Assembly: GCF_003614435.1 (NCBI RefSeq)
Contig: NZ_CP025546.1
Span: 4,526,001-4,590,000, forward strand
Length of the DNA stretch: 64,000 bases
Direction of reading: 5' to 3'
Origin: Mycobacterium paragordonae
GTDB taxonomy: Bacteria > Actinomycetota > Actinomycetes > Mycobacteriales > Mycobacteriaceae
Part shown: positions 1 through 9,079 of the stretch, one piece after another
Position numbering within the stretch: the stretch's first letter is position 1
How the letters are laid out: each line of letters begins with the position of its first letter
Made by a program: the position numbers and the translations under genes
The notes under the pieces: generated by a model
What the model was told of the DNA's origin: nothing
Database searches by the model: none
The model's input: only the letters and a program-made list of their open reading frames with translations

Positions 1-530
1 GTCGTCATGACGTTGGCGAAGTTGACGAAGATCCCCTGCGCGGTTTCCGGACGCAGATAGTGCAGCCCTTCTTCGGTCTCGATGGGACCGAGGTGGGTCT
101 TGAGCATCATGTTGAATTCGCGCGGTTCGGTCCACTGGCCTTTGGTCCCGCAGTCCGGGCACACGATCTCGGACATCGGCACCGCATCGGGATCGCCGCC
201 CTTTTTGGCCGCATAGGCTTCTTGCATGTGGTCCTGACGATGCCGCTTGTGGCAATTCAGGCACTCGACCAGAGGGTCGTGGAAGACCTCGACGTGACCG
301 GAGGCCACCCACACCTCGCGCGGCAGGATGATCGACGAATCCAGCCCGACGACGTCGTCGCGACCGGTGACGACCGAGCGCCACCACTGCCTCTTGATGT
401 TCTCCTTGAGTTCCACACCCAGCGGGCCGTAATCCCAGGCCGACTTGGTGCCCCCGTAGATCTCACCCGACGGGAAGACGAAGCCGCGCCGCTTGGCCAG
501 GTTGACTACGGTCTCGATTACGGACGCCAC
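1..530 (-). CDS. glyS: Glycyl-tRNA synthetase, N-terminal part (truncated by window edge)
   Basis: Attaches glycine to tRNA-Gly in the cytoplasm; class II synthetase of the alpha2 type. The visible N-terminal 176 or so residues include the [17 protein letters not shown] motif and, near the window edge, the RPETAQGIF motif 2 region. The GTG at 528-530 is taken as start because the protein then begins [17 protein letters not shown], as in mycobacterial GlyS. The C-terminal catalytic core and anticodon-binding domain lie beyond position 1. It is divergent from the smtB-zur operon, as in M. tuberculosis (Rv2357c next to Rv2358). Confidence 0.95.
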   Translation of the reverse strand, partial: MASVIETVVNLAKRRGFVFPSGEIYGGTKSAWDYGPLGVELKENIKRQWWRSVVTGRDDVVGLDSSIILPREVWVASGHVEVFHDPLVECLNCHKRHRQDHMQEAYAAKKGGDPDAVPMSEIVCPDCGTKGQWTEPREFNMMLKTHLGPIETEEGLHYLRPETAQGIFVNFANVMT

Positions 531-626
531 GGGGGTGTGCGCTCCCTTCGGAGGACTCGGCAGACACGGGCAACGACGACCGCTTCCCGCAAATCATCCG
601 TCATGGTAGCGATCGACGTCCGGTCT

Positions 627-649
627 TTGACATGCATCATCATGCATGT
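627..649 (+). promoter_or_regulatory. Predicted SmtB operator overlapping a -35 element
   Basis: ACATGCATcatcATGCATGT at 630-649 is a perfect 8-bp inverted repeat with a 4-bp spacer. It overlaps TTGACA (627-632), a consensus -35 hexamer, about 110 bp upstream of smtB. ArsR/SmtB proteins bind A/T-rich dyads of this size, and the M. tuberculosis Rv2358 protein is known to bind a palindrome upstream of its own gene. Assignment to SmtB is inference. Confidence 0.6.
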
Positions 650-736
650 GACAGTGGAGGCAGCCGGGGCTGGCTTCACCGGCTCCTGCGAATCGGCCCG
701 AATGCCTCGAACGTCCAAAGGTGGTGACTCCACACG

Positions 737-1135
737 GTGACATCGCCCCGAACGGGTTCTGCCCCTGCCGCTGATGACGAACTGGCCGGTCATCACGAGC
801 ACAGCGCTGACGGTGTCGCCGCGCACCCCGCATATCCGACGCCACCTCCGCGCGAGATTCTCGACGCCGCCGGTGAATTGCTGCGTGCGCTGGCCGCGCC
901 GGTGCGCATCGCGATCGTGTTGCAGTTGCGCGAATCCCAGCGCTGCGTGCACGAGCTGGTCGACGCGCTCGGAGTGCCCCAGCCGTTGGTGAGTCAGCAC
1001 TTGAAGATTCTCAAGGCGGCCGGAGTGGTCTCCGGAGAGCGGTCCGGCCGCGAAGTGATGTACCGGCTTGCCGACCATCACCTGGCCCACATCGTGGTCG
1101 ACGCGGTGGCCCACGCGGGTGAGGACGCGCCATGA
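737..1135 (+). CDS. smtB: ArsR/SmtB-family zinc-responsive repressor
   Basis: DNA-binding metal sensor, orthologue of Rv2358, expected to repress its own operon with zur and to release DNA when zinc is bound. The 132-residue protein has a His-containing N-terminal tail and a winged helix (CVHELVDALGVPQPLVSQHLKILKAAG). The alpha-5 metal site is intact: D, H at +2, H at +13 and E at +16 within ADHHLAHIVVDAVAHAGE. It starts with GTG, and its stop overlaps the zur start (ATGA), so the two are translationally coupled. Confidence 0.93.
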   Translation: MTSPRTGSAPAADDELAGHHEHSADGVAAHPAYPTPPPREILDAAGELLRALAAPVRIAIVLQLRESQRCVHELVDALGVPQPLVSQHLKILKAAGVVSGERSGREVMYRLADHHLAHIVVDAVAHAGEDAP

Positions 1136-1530
1136 CCTCAAGCGAAGGGACCACCGTCCGTTCCACCCGTCAGCGGGCGGCCATCTCCACGCTGCTGGAA
1201 ACACTCGACGAGTTCCGCTCAGCCCAGGAACTGCACGACGAACTACGGCGTCGCGGTGAGAACATCGGCCTGACCACCGTCTACCGCACGCTGCAGTCGA
1301 TGGCCGCGGCGGGCATGGTCGACACCCTGCGCACCGACACCGGCGAGTCGGTCTATCGCCGGTGCTCCGAACATCACCACCACCATCTGGTGTGCCGCAG
1401 CTGCGGCTCCACCATCGAAGTCGGCGACCACGAGGTCGAGGCGTGGGCGGCCGAGGTGGCCGCCAAGTACGGATACTCCGAGGTCAGTCACACCATCGAG
1501 ATCTTCGGCACCTGCGCAGACTGCCGCTGA
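1132..1530 (+). CDS. zur: Zinc uptake regulator of the Fur family (Zur/FurB)
   Basis: Represses zinc-uptake and zinc-independent ribosomal protein genes when zinc is sufficient; orthologue of Rv2359 (FurB). The 132 residues hold an N-terminal winged helix (VRSTRQRAAISTLLETLDEF, then LTTVYRTLQSMAAAGMVD) and a C-terminal dimerisation and metal domain with a run of five His, CRSC and CADC. The two CxxC pairs form the structural zinc site of the family. It is the second gene of the smtB-zur operon. Confidence 0.95.
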   Translation: MTSSEGTTVRSTRQRAAISTLLETLDEFRSAQELHDELRRRGENIGLTTVYRTLQSMAAAGMVDTLRTDTGESVYRRCSEHHHHHLVCRSCGSTIEVGDHEVEAWAAEVAAKYGYSEVSHTIEIFGTCADCR

Positions 1531-1578
1531 CCCCGGCCGGCCTTCGCCGAGTGTGAAGCTGGCCGCACGTTCGGCAGG

Positions 1579-1989
1579 TCAGGAGGTGAGTTCGGCGCGG
1601 ATCCGGGCGCCCGTGTCGAGGACCAACAGGATCAGCGTGCGCAGGGCGTCGTCGGTCAGCCCGGCGCCGGGAAAGTTGTAGCGCAGCATCACGTCGCCGG
1701 TTTTGGTGCTCCGGCTGCCCTTCGCGGCGGCTTTCTCCAGGACGGTCAGCGAGCCGAAGTTCACCTCCCGCGCCTGGCCGGCCACCTGGTCGCGGACCTT
1801 CTTGGTCAGCGGCAGATCCCAGGCCAGCACCTGTGTCAGCGACATCAGGTCAAGGTCCTCGGCGATGCGCACCACCCGCAGCGAAGCGAACGTGCCGTCG
1901 TGACGGACCGTGAGCGCGCCGTCGGGCTCGGACTCCACGGACAGGATTTCCCCGAGTATCGAGGCCAGCCGTTCTGGCAGAGATGTCAT
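1579..1989 (-). CDS. Conserved hypothetical protein, Rv2360c homologue
   Basis: A 136-residue soluble protein of unknown function, identified by position and resemblance to Rv2360c. It has no signal peptide or membrane helix. The N-terminal half (LASILGEILSVESEPDGALTVRHDGTFASLRVVRI) looks like the alpha/beta start of a YbjN-type fold, but this is a loose impression. Its start codon abuts the uppS stop codon (both at 1989), so it is probably the last gene of a recO-uppS-Rv2360c operon. Confidence 0.8.
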   Translation of the reverse strand: MTSLPERLASILGEILSVESEPDGALTVRHDGTFASLRVVRIAEDLDLMSLTQVLAWDLPLTKKVRDQVAGQAREVNFGSLTVLEKAAAKGSRSTKTGDVMLRYNFPGAGLTDDALRTLILLVLDTGARIRAELTS

Positions 1990-2879
1990 CAGGCGCTCCC
2001 GAACCGTCTATTACGCGACGCGTACTCCTCGCAGGCCGCCCACAAGTCGCGGCGGTCGTAATCGGGCCACAGCTTGTCCTGAAACACGTATTCGGCGTAG
2101 GCGGCCTGCCACAGCATGAAGTTGCTGGACCGGTGCTCGCCCGACGTCCGCAGGAACAGGTCCACGTCGGGGATGTCCGGTCGCTGCATGTAACGCGAGA
2201 TCGTCGACTCGTTGACGCGCTCCGGGTTGAGCCGGCCGGCTGCGGCCTCGGCGGCGATTCTGCGGGCGGCCTCCGCGATCTCCGTGCGGCCGCCGTAATT
2301 GACGCAGTAATTGATGGTGATGACGTCGTTGTTCTTCGTCACTTCCTCCGCGACGGCCAGTTCGTTGATGACGCTGCGCCACAGCCGCGGCGCAGAGCCC
2401 ACCCAGCGGATCTTGACGCCCATCTCGTTCAGAATGTCGCGGCGTCGCCGCACCACGTCGCGGTTGAAGCCCATCAAGAACTTGACCTCTTCGGGCGACC
2501 GCTTCCAGTTCTCCGTGGAGAAGGCATAAAGGCTCAGCCACTTGATCCCGATTTCGACTGCGCCACAAGCGATGTCGATCACGACCGCTTCGCCCATCTT
2601 GTGTCCCTCGGTGCGGCGCAGGCCGCGCTGGGTGGCCCAGCGGCCGTTGCCGTCCATCACGATGGCGACGTGATTGGGCAGCTGAGCGGCCGGGATGCGG
2701 GGGGCTACCGCTTTCGACGTGTGCTGGGGAGGCCGGCGCGGTCCCCCGCCCGGAGCCGGCGGCAGCTCCGGGAAAACGACGGGCCACGTCGACGTGTCAG
2801 GGAAGGTCGGGTAGTCCTCAGGTGCCGGGGGAAGCTGCGGGAAGTCCGTGGACTTCAGTCTTTCGGCCTTCTTAGCCAC
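1989..2879 (-). CDS. uppS: Decaprenyl diphosphate synthase (cis-prenyltransferase)
   Basis: Extends farnesyl diphosphate with isopentenyl diphosphate to the C50 lipid carrier for arabinogalactan and peptidoglycan; orthologue of Rv2361c. Motifs in order: [13 protein letters not shown] with the catalytic Asp, the GHKMG region, [12 protein letters not shown], and the C-terminal [17 protein letters not shown] signature. A Pro-rich N-terminal extension typical of mycobacterial Rv2361c is present. A longer frame begins at 2909, but the GTG at 2879 gives 296 residues, the usual length, and overlaps the recO stop by 8 bp. Confidence 0.93.
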   Translation of the reverse strand: MAKKAERLKSTDFPQLPPAPEDYPTFPDTSTWPVVFPELPPAPGGGPRRPPQHTSKAVAPRIPAAQLPNHVAIVMDGNGRWATQRGLRRTEGHKMGEAVVIDIACGAVEIGIKWLSLYAFSTENWKRSPEEVKFLMGFNRDVVRRRRDILNEMGVKIRWVGSAPRLWRSVINELAVAEEVTKNNDVITINYCVNYGGRTEIAEAARRIAAEAAAGRLNPERVNESTISRYMQRPDIPDVDLFLRTSGEHRSSNFMLWQAAYAEYVFQDKLWPDYDRRDLWAACEEYASRNRRFGSA

Positions 2880-3690
2880 ACTCGGTATCCTGCCCGATCG
2901 GTCCGGCATGCTGTTCGATCAACCCAGCGCGCCGTTCGGCAACCGTGCGATCCACCTGGTAGACCCGCTCCACCAACGGCAACGTCTTGAGTTGCCGCTC
3001 CAGATGCCATTGCAGGTGCGCGGCCACCAGTCCGCTGACGTAGCTGCGGTGCGACGGCGGTGACTGCTCGGCGGCCTCCCAATCGCCGTCGTGCAGCGCG
3101 CACATCAGATCCAGCACGCCCAACGGCGGCGTGGTGGCTCCGGCCGGACGGCAGTGTGCGCAGACACTGCCTCCGGCGGCGATGTGGAACGCACGATGCG
3201 GACCCGGGGTGGCGCAGCGGGCGCACTCGGTCAGGGCCGGCGCCCATCCGGCGGTGCCCATGGCGCGCAGGAGGTACGCGTCCAGCAGCAGCTCGCGGGG
3301 GCGGCGACCGTCCGCGACCGCCCGCAGCGCACTCACCGTGAGCCGGTGCAGCGCCGGAGCGGGTGCCCGCTCCTCGCCGGCCAGACGTTCGGCGGTTTCC
3401 AGCATCGCGCAACCACAGGTGTAGCGGCCGTAGTCATTGACGATGTCGGTGGCGAACGCATCGATCGAGACGACCTGGGTGACGATGTCGAGGTTGCGGC
3501 CGGGGTGCAGTTGCGCGTCGATGTGCGCGAACGGCTCCAGCCGCGCGCCGAATTTGCTGCGGGTGCGCCGCACCCCCTTGGCCACCGCACGGACCAGCCC
3601 ATGATCACGGGTCAGCAGGGTGACGATCCGGTCGGCTTCACCGAGCTTGTGCTGACGCAGCACAACAGCCCGGTCTCGATACAGCCGCAT
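2872..3690 (-). CDS. recO: DNA repair protein RecO
   Basis: Recombination mediator that helps load RecA at single-stranded gaps and anneals strands; acts with RecR. The 272-residue protein has an N-terminal OB fold ([32 protein letters not shown]) and a helical C-terminal domain with a zinc motif, CARC then CAHC about 20 residues later. The frame is open to 3816, but the ATG at 3690 matches the M. tuberculosis start and avoids overlapping the divergent amiA2. Confidence 0.93.
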   Translation of the reverse strand: MRLYRDRAVVLRQHKLGEADRIVTLLTRDHGLVRAVAKGVRRTRSKFGARLEPFAHIDAQLHPGRNLDIVTQVVSIDAFATDIVNDYGRYTCGCAMLETAERLAGEERAPAPALHRLTVSALRAVADGRRPRELLLDAYLLRAMGTAGWAPALTECARCATPGPHRAFHIAAGGSVCAHCRPAGATTPPLGVLDLMCALHDGDWEAAEQSPPSHRSYVSGLVAAHLQWHLERQLKTLPLVERVYQVDRTVAERRAGLIEQHAGPIGQDTECG

Positions 3691-3751
3691 CACAATAGTT
3701 TTGCACCCCAGCGCGACATCGCGGGTATCCGCGCCGATAGTCTCGTACCCC

Positions 3752-5251
3752 GTGGTCAGCGCTTCTGGGTCTGTTTCCGGGGTCGATTCCGGCTCCGACA
3801 ACCGGCGCTTGCCCACGTTAACCGACCTGCTCTACCAGCTCGCGACCAGAAAGGTCACGGCTGCCCAGTTGGTGCGCCGCTCCCTGCATGCCATCGATGT
3901 GAGCCAGTCCACGCTGAACGCGTTCCGGGTGGTGCTCACCGAGTCGGCCCTGGCCGATGCCGCGGTGGCCGACCGGCGCCGCGCCGCCGGCGACACGGCA
4001 CCGCTGCTGGGCATCCCGATCGCGGTCAAGGACGACGTCGACATCGCCGGGGTCCCCACCGCGTACGGCACCGACGGATATGTCCGGCCCGCGACCGCGG
4101 ACAGCGAGGTGGTGCGGCGGCTCAAAGCGGCGGGCGCGGTGATCGTCGGCAAGACCAACACCTGCGAACTGGGCCAGTGGCCGTTCACCAGTGGGCCGGG
4201 TTTCGGGCACACGCGCAACCCGTGGTCGCGCCGGCACACCCCGGGAGGATCGTCGGGCGGTAGCGCGGCCGCGGTGGCCGCGGGCCTGGTGACCGCTGCG
4301 ATCGGCTCCGACGGCGCCGGCAGTGTGCGCATCCCGGCCGCATGGACGCATCTGGTGGGCATCAAACCGCAACGCGGCCGCATCTCCACCTGGCCGGAGC
4401 CGGAGTCCTTCAACGGCATCACCGTCAACGGTGTGCTGGCCCGTACCGTCGCCGACGCAGCACTCGTGCTGGACGCGGCCTCCGGCAATGTCGAGGGCGA
4501 CCAGCACAAGCCACCTCCGCTCACGGCGTCCGACTATGTCGGTATCGCGCCCGGTCCGTTGCGCATCGCGTTGTCGACCGGCATCCCCTACACGTTCTTC
4601 CGGGCCAAGCTGCATCCCGAAATCCTGGCGGCGATCCAGAAGGTGGGCGAGCAACTCGAACTGCTCGGCCACACCGTGGTCAAGGGCAACCCGGACTACG
4701 GCATGCGGCTGTCGTGGGATTTCCTGGCCCGGTCGATGGCCGGGCTGTGGGACTGGGGCGAGCGGCTCGGTGAGAACGTCAACTGGGACCCCCGCACCCT
4801 GTCCAACATGCGCACCGGCCACATGCTCTCCCAGGCGACCCTGCGCACCGCGCGCCGCCACGAGGCCGCCGATCAGCGCCGGGTGGGATCGATCTTCAAC
4901 ATCGTCGACGTGGTGCTGGCGCCGACCACCGCGCAACCACCCCCGCTGGCGCGGGCCTTCGACCGGTTGAGCGGCATCGCCACCGACCGCGCCGTCATCG
5001 CCGCCTGCCCGTACGCGTGGCCGTGGAACGTACTGGGTTGGCCGTCGATCAACGTGCCGGCCGGTTTCACCTCCGACGGACTGCCGATCGGCGTGCAGCT
5101 GATGGGCCCGGCCAACAGCGAAGGCATGCTGATCTCACTGGCCGCCGAGCTGGAGGCGGTCAGTGGCTGGGCCGCCAAACAGCCAAAGGTCTGGTGGAAC
5201 ACCGGCAACAGCACTCCCCCGCTGCACAGCGTGCCGGACCCGCGCAACTGA
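3752..5251 (+). CDS. amiA2: Amidase signature family protein
   Basis: Hydrolyses carboxylic amides; orthologue of Rv2363, physiological substrate unknown. The Ser-cisSer-Lys triad is visible: Lys in PIAVKDD, the cis-Ser in TPGGSSGGSAAAVAAG, and the nucleophilic Ser in GSDGAGSVRIPAAW. The GTG at 3752 is preferred because it leaves a 61-bp promoter gap to recO and gives 499 residues (the M. tuberculosis protein has 484); the frame is open upstream to 3701, inside that gap. Confidence 0.9.
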   Translation: MVSASGSVSGVDSGSDNRRLPTLTDLLYQLATRKVTAAQLVRRSLHAIDVSQSTLNAFRVVLTESALADAAVADRRRAAGDTAPLLGIPIAVKDDVDIAGVPTAYGTDGYVRPATADSEVVRRLKAAGAVIVGKTNTCELGQWPFTSGPGFGHTRNPWSRRHTPGGSSGGSAAAVAAGLVTAAIGSDGAGSVRIPAAWTHLVGIKPQRGRISTWPEPESFNGITVNGVLARTVADAALVLDAASGNVEGDQHKPPPLTASDYVGIAPGPLRIALSTGIPYTFFRAKLHPEILAAIQKVGEQLELLGHTVVKGNPDYGMRLSWDFLARSMAGLWDWGERLGENVNWDPRTLSNMRTGHMLSQATLRTARRHEAADQRRVGSIFNIVDVVLAPTTAQPPPLARAFDRLSGIATDRAVIAACPYAWPWNVLGWPSINVPAGFTSDGLPIGVQLMGPANSEGMLISLAAELEAVSGWAAKQPKVWWNTGNSTPPLHSVPDPRN

Positions 5252-5305
5252 AACCGTCGATGCCGCATCGGGTTTGGCGATTCCCCGGCGGGGTAGTTGA
5301 CGGCG

Positions 5306-6955
5306 ATGGACGGATCGGCAGGCGACACCAGCGAACTCGACGCCGTTGCCCGCACTCACTTCGGCTGGGACGAACTCACCGATCACCAGCGCGCCGCGAT
5401 GCGGGCGGTGCTGCACGGTCGTGATCTGCTGGCCGTCATGCCGACCGGTTCGGGCAAGTCGGCTATCTACCTGATCCCTTCCGTGCTGACCGACGGCGTG
5501 ACGCTGGTGGTCTCGCCACTGTTGGCACTGCAGAAGGATCAGATCGCCGCCATCGAGGAGAGCGGCGCGGGAACAGCGGTGGCGGTAAACTCCGCACTGC
5601 GAGCCGCCCAGCGCCGCCGGGCGTGGCAGGCCATCGATAGCGGCAGTGCGGACTTCGTTTTCATCTCTCCCGAACAGTTGGCCAACGATGAGGTCGTCGA
5701 CAGACTGCGCCGGGTGCGGCTGTCGCTGTGCGTTGTCGACGAAGCGCACTGCGTGTCGGCGTGGGGCCACGACTTCCGTCCGGACTACCGCCGCCTCGCC
5801 GATGTGTTTCATCAACTGGGACAATCGATTCCGATTACCGCCTTGACGGCGACCGCGTCGGGCGTGGTGCGACGGGACATCATTGGGCGGCTGGGATTAC
5901 ACCGGCCTGACGTCGTCGTCGCCGGGTTCGACCGACCCAACCTGCGTCTGATCGTCGAACGGTATCTCGAGGAGGAGAACAAGCGCTCCGCGGTGATCGA
6001 CTGGGTCGCGGCCCTGCAGGGTCCCGGCCTGCTCTACACCGCCACCCGCAAAGATGCCGAGTCCTATGCGGAAAGTCTGCGCGACAAGGGCATTGCCGCA
6101 GCGTTCTACCACGCGGGCATGTCCGCGGCGCAGCGCGAGCAGGTACACGTCGGTTTTCGCGACGACGCGTATGAGGTCGTGGTGGCGACGTCGGCGTTCG
6201 GCATGGGCATCGACAAACCCAACGTGCGGTTCGTCGCTCACGCGTCGACTCCGGATTCGCTGGACAGTTACTACCAGCAGATCGGTCGGGCCGGCCGGGA
6301 CGGCGGGGACGCCCACGCGCTGCTCTTCTACCGGCCCGAAGACCTCGGCCTGGCACGCTTTTTCACTGCGGGCCGACCGGACGAGCAGTTGCTCCGCGCG
6401 GTATTCGGCGTGCTGGACCCGGTGCAGCCGACGAAATTGAGAGACCTGCGTGCCGCACTGGCCGTCCCCGGGCGCAGGCTGACGAGCGCGGTCAACATCC
6501 TTGAGGAGGCCGGCGCGGTGCGCTCCACCCGGAACGGCTTCGTGCGCCTTGCGGTATCGCCCGACGCCGCGCTCACAGCTGCCCAGGAGATGGTGGAACT
6601 GCGCGAGCGCGTCGATCTCAGCCGGGTCGAGATGATGCGCGGCTACGCCGAAACCTATTCGTGCCGAAGGGTTTCGCTGCTCTCCTACTTCGGCGAATAC
6701 CTGGACGAACCGTGCGGCAACTGCGACCGGTGCCTGGCGGCCGAACAATTGGATGACGTCAGAACCGAACGGCCGGCGCACGACGTCGGCACCGCGGTGC
6801 GGCATTCCCAGTGGGGCTCGGGCATGGTCATCGGTGGCGACCACGAACGGGTGACCGTGCTGTTCGACGAGTTCGGCTACCGGACGTTGTCCATGGCTGC
6901 GGTGCGCGAGAAGGGCCTGCTGGAGGTTGCGGCCGGGGACGCCTCGGCCGGGTGA
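5306..6955 (+). CDS. recQ: RecQ-family ATP-dependent DNA helicase
   Basis: 3'-5' DNA helicase for repair and recombination intermediates. The 549-residue protein has Walker A MPTGSGKS (about residue 50), motif II DEAHCVSAWGHDFRPDY, motif VI QQIGRAGRDG and the RecQ zinc-binding subdomain (CRR.. CGNCDRC). The C-terminal part is short, with a small SH3-like tail (VRHSQWGSGMVIGGDHERVTVLFDEFGYRTL) instead of an obvious HRDC domain. A TTG at 5297 closer to the GGCGGGG is an alternative start. The gene has no counterpart at this position in M. tuberculosis. Confidence 0.93.
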   Translation: MDGSAGDTSELDAVARTHFGWDELTDHQRAAMRAVLHGRDLLAVMPTGSGKSAIYLIPSVLTDGVTLVVSPLLALQKDQIAAIEESGAGTAVAVNSALRAAQRRRAWQAIDSGSADFVFISPEQLANDEVVDRLRRVRLSLCVVDEAHCVSAWGHDFRPDYRRLADVFHQLGQSIPITALTATASGVVRRDIIGRLGLHRPDVVVAGFDRPNLRLIVERYLEEENKRSAVIDWVAALQGPGLLYTATRKDAESYAESLRDKGIAAAFYHAGMSAAQREQVHVGFRDDAYEVVVATSAFGMGIDKPNVRFVAHASTPDSLDSYYQQIGRAGRDGGDAHALLFYRPEDLGLARFFTAGRPDEQLLRAVFGVLDPVQPTKLRDLRAALAVPGRRLTSAVNILEEAGAVRSTRNGFVRLAVSPDAALTAAQEMVELRERVDLSRVEMMRGYAETYSCRRVSLLSYFGEYLDEPCGNCDRCLAAEQLDDVRTERPAHDVGTAVRHSQWGSGMVIGGDHERVTVLFDEFGYRTLSMAAVREKGLLEVAAGDASAG

Positions 6956-7000
6956 AGGTGCGGCCTGGCCCCGTCAGTCGGCCCGCCGATTCATGTCGTT

Positions 7001-7015
7001 CACAAATCTTTTGTG
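7001..7015. repeat. Short inverted repeat upstream of the PE_PGRS gene
   Basis: CACAAAtctTTTGTG is a 6-bp perfect dyad with a 3-bp spacer, 88 bp upstream of the PE_PGRS start and upstream of a possible -10 (TAATTAT, 7044-7050). It could be a regulator site; no family is assigned. Confidence 0.35.
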
Positions 7016-7102
7016 TCTCTGGGTCAGAAGTGTTGGAAGCGTGTAATTATGGGCATCGCCCCGTGTTCCGGTGGTTGAAATCTGACGGGTTGGAGGACAA
7101 CG

Positions 7103-9079
7103 ATGTCGTACCTGATCACCACGCCGGAGGTCTTGACGTTAGCGGCGGCAGAAGCTGCGGGTATCGGCTCGTCGATCCAGGCGGCCAACCTGTCCGCGTT
7201 CGCTCCGACCAGCACGGTGATGGCTGCCGCCGCGGACGAGGTGTCAACGGCGATCGCCTCGCTGTTCTCCGGCCACGCCCTGGACTACCAGGCGCTCAGT
7301 AAGCAGGTGGCAGCGTTCCAGGAGCAATTCGTGCTGGCGATGAACGCGGCCGGCGGGGCCTACGCGGCCGCGGAGTTGATCAATGCCGGTCCGCTGCAGC
7401 CCGTCGTTGACGGGGTTCTGGACGTGATCAACTTGCCTACGAACCTCTTCCTGGGCCGCCCGCTGATCGGTGACGGGTACAACGGCACACCCGGCACCGG
7501 GCAGGCCGGTGGGGACGGTGGACTTCTCTGGGGCAACGGCGGCGCGGGCGGCTCGGCCGGACTGGCAGGCCAGACCGGTGGACGCGGCGGCAACGCCGGG
7601 TTGATCGGCAACGGTGGCGCCGGTGGTATGGGCGGCTTCCGGACCGGGACCGGCGGCGCGGGCGGTACGGGCGGGTTGTTATGGGGTAACGGCGGAGCAG
7701 GTGGCACCGGGGGCTACGGCGGTGTATTCGTCCCAGCGGGAACCGGTGGTCTCGGCGGGTGGTCGCTGTCCCCCTTCGGTAACCCTGGCGCTCCCGGCCA
7801 GCCCGGCATTTACCTCAACATGGTCACGCCGGACGAGGCCAATATTCTGCAGATGCTGGCCCCGGATCGAAATTTCCTGCTGATCGGCACGGACGGCACG
7901 AACCTGAGCAGGGTGCTGGCCGACCCGCTCAATGTGAACTTCCGCGACTTCATGTCGGACGGCGTCACGTCGGCGTCGACGATCGTCGGGCACACCAGCG
8001 TCTCGAACCCCTCGTGGACGACTATCCAAACCGGTGTGTGGAGCGAGACGGCCGGCGTCACCAACAACGTCTTCACGCCGTGGACGTACAACGACTGGCC
8101 GACGGTGTACAACTATCTCGAAGCCGCCTACGGCAACAACATCGACACCACCGTCATCGCCAACTGGCCGGTCATCACCGATATCGCCGGTGCCGGCGCG
8201 TTCCCCGCCGACAAGATCACCTTCGTCGGGCACTCAGCGAGCGACCCCTACTGGTTCGCGTCGCAGAACGAGGTTGGCCAGTTGAGCCAACAGGCGATCA
8301 CCGCCGCGAACCCCGCCAAGGGCAATTTCATCTTCTCGTACTTCGTCGGCGTCGACGAGAACGGGCATGCCTACGGCGGCGGCTCCCCCGAGTACGCCGC
8401 GGCCCTGCGCAACATGGACACCAACCTCGGCCACTACGGCAACGGCACTTTGGGTACCGGCAGCGGGTTGCTCGGGGCGGTGTCCGACTGGGAGATCAAC
8501 AACGGCGAGCAGTGGGACGTGCTGATGGTCACCGACCACGGCCACATCGATCCCAACCAGTTCAACCGCGGCCACGGGTTCCAATCACCTTTGGAGACAG
8601 CGACATTCCTGATCTGGGACCAGGCAGGTTCTGTTCTTCCCGCCCAGAACGGGCTGATCAACAACTCGTGGCAGATCGTCAGCACGACGCCGACAATTCT
8701 CGACCAGTTCGGCATCACCCCGCAGCCGTACATGCAGGGTGCACCCCTGACGTCCCCCGTCTTCGACGGCACCTACGTCAATCCCGGCGCCAACCTGTTC
8801 AGTGTGGTGAGCGCCGACTTCGCCGCACAGGGTTACCCGGACCCGATCGTGAACTACAACCTGGACGCCCGCACGGTCGCCGCCACCATCCCGTACCTGG
8901 TGTACAGCCCGATACAAGGCATAGTCGACTCGGTGCCCAGCTTCTTGCAGCCGGCGGTCTCCTGGGTCGGGGCAGGCGTCTACCAAGCGCTGAACATCCC
9001 CGCGCAGGTCTTCGTCCGGCTCACCGGAGTGACCGGCAATGAGATCATCCCGCCGATCTTGAACCCGTTCTACCCCTAA
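7103..9079 (+). CDS. PE_PGRS protein with C-terminal type I phosphodiesterase/nucleotide pyrophosphatase-like domain
   Basis: The 658-residue protein has a PE domain at residues 1-92 (Pro8-Glu9, helical hairpin, then YAAAE at 87-91, the YxxxD/E signal for type VII export). A linker with GRPLIGDG follows, then a Gly-rich PGRS segment at about 118-235 with GGAGG and GNGG repeats. The last 400 residues resemble the alkaline phosphatase superfamily: GTDGTN (metal Asp), [15 protein letters not shown] (nucleophile loop, Ser or Thr), [11 protein letters not shown] and VTDHGH (metal Asp/His). Export by ESX-5 and cell-surface phosphodiester hydrolysis are inferred. The start follows GGAGGA. It ends 4 bp into the convergent regulator gene. 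Confidence 0.85.
   Translation: MSYLITTPEVLTLAAAEAAGIGSSIQAANLSAFAPTSTVMAAAADEVSTAIASLFSGHALDYQALSKQVAAFQEQFVLAMNAAGGAYAAAELINAGPLQPVVDGVLDVINLPTNLFLGRPLIGDGYNGTPGTGQAGGDGGLLWGNGGAGGSAGLAGQTGGRGGNAGLIGNGGAGGMGGFRTGTGGAGGTGGLLWGNGGAGGTGGYGGVFVPAGTGGLGGWSLSPFGNPGAPGQPGIYLNMVTPDEANILQMLAPDRNFLLIGTDGTNLSRVLADPLNVNFRDFMSDGVTSASTIVGHTSVSNPSWTTIQTGVWSETAGVTNNVFTPWTYNDWPTVYNYLEAAYGNNIDTTVIANWPVITDIAGAGAFPADKITFVGHSASDPYWFASQNEVGQLSQQAITAANPAKGNFIFSYFVGVDENGHAYGGGSPEYAAALRNMDTNLGHYGNGTLGTGSGLLGAVSDWEINNGEQWDVLMVTDHGHIDPNQFNRGHGFQSPLETATFLIWDQAGSVLPAQNGLINNSWQIVSTTPTILDQFGITPQPYMQGAPLTSPVFDGTYVNPGANLFSVVSADFAAQGYPDPIVNYNLDARTVAATIPYLVYSPIQGIVDSVPSFLQPAVSWVGAGVYQALNIPAQVFVRLTGVTGNEIIPPILNPFYP
7457..7800 (+). 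repeat. PGRS Gly-rich coding repeats
   Basis: Degenerate GGCGGNNNN-type repeats encode Gly-Gly-Ala/Gly-Asn triplets between the PE and phosphodiesterase-like domains. [10 protein letters not shown] occurs twice. The tract is short (about 115 residues) for a PE_PGRS protein. Confidence 0.8.
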
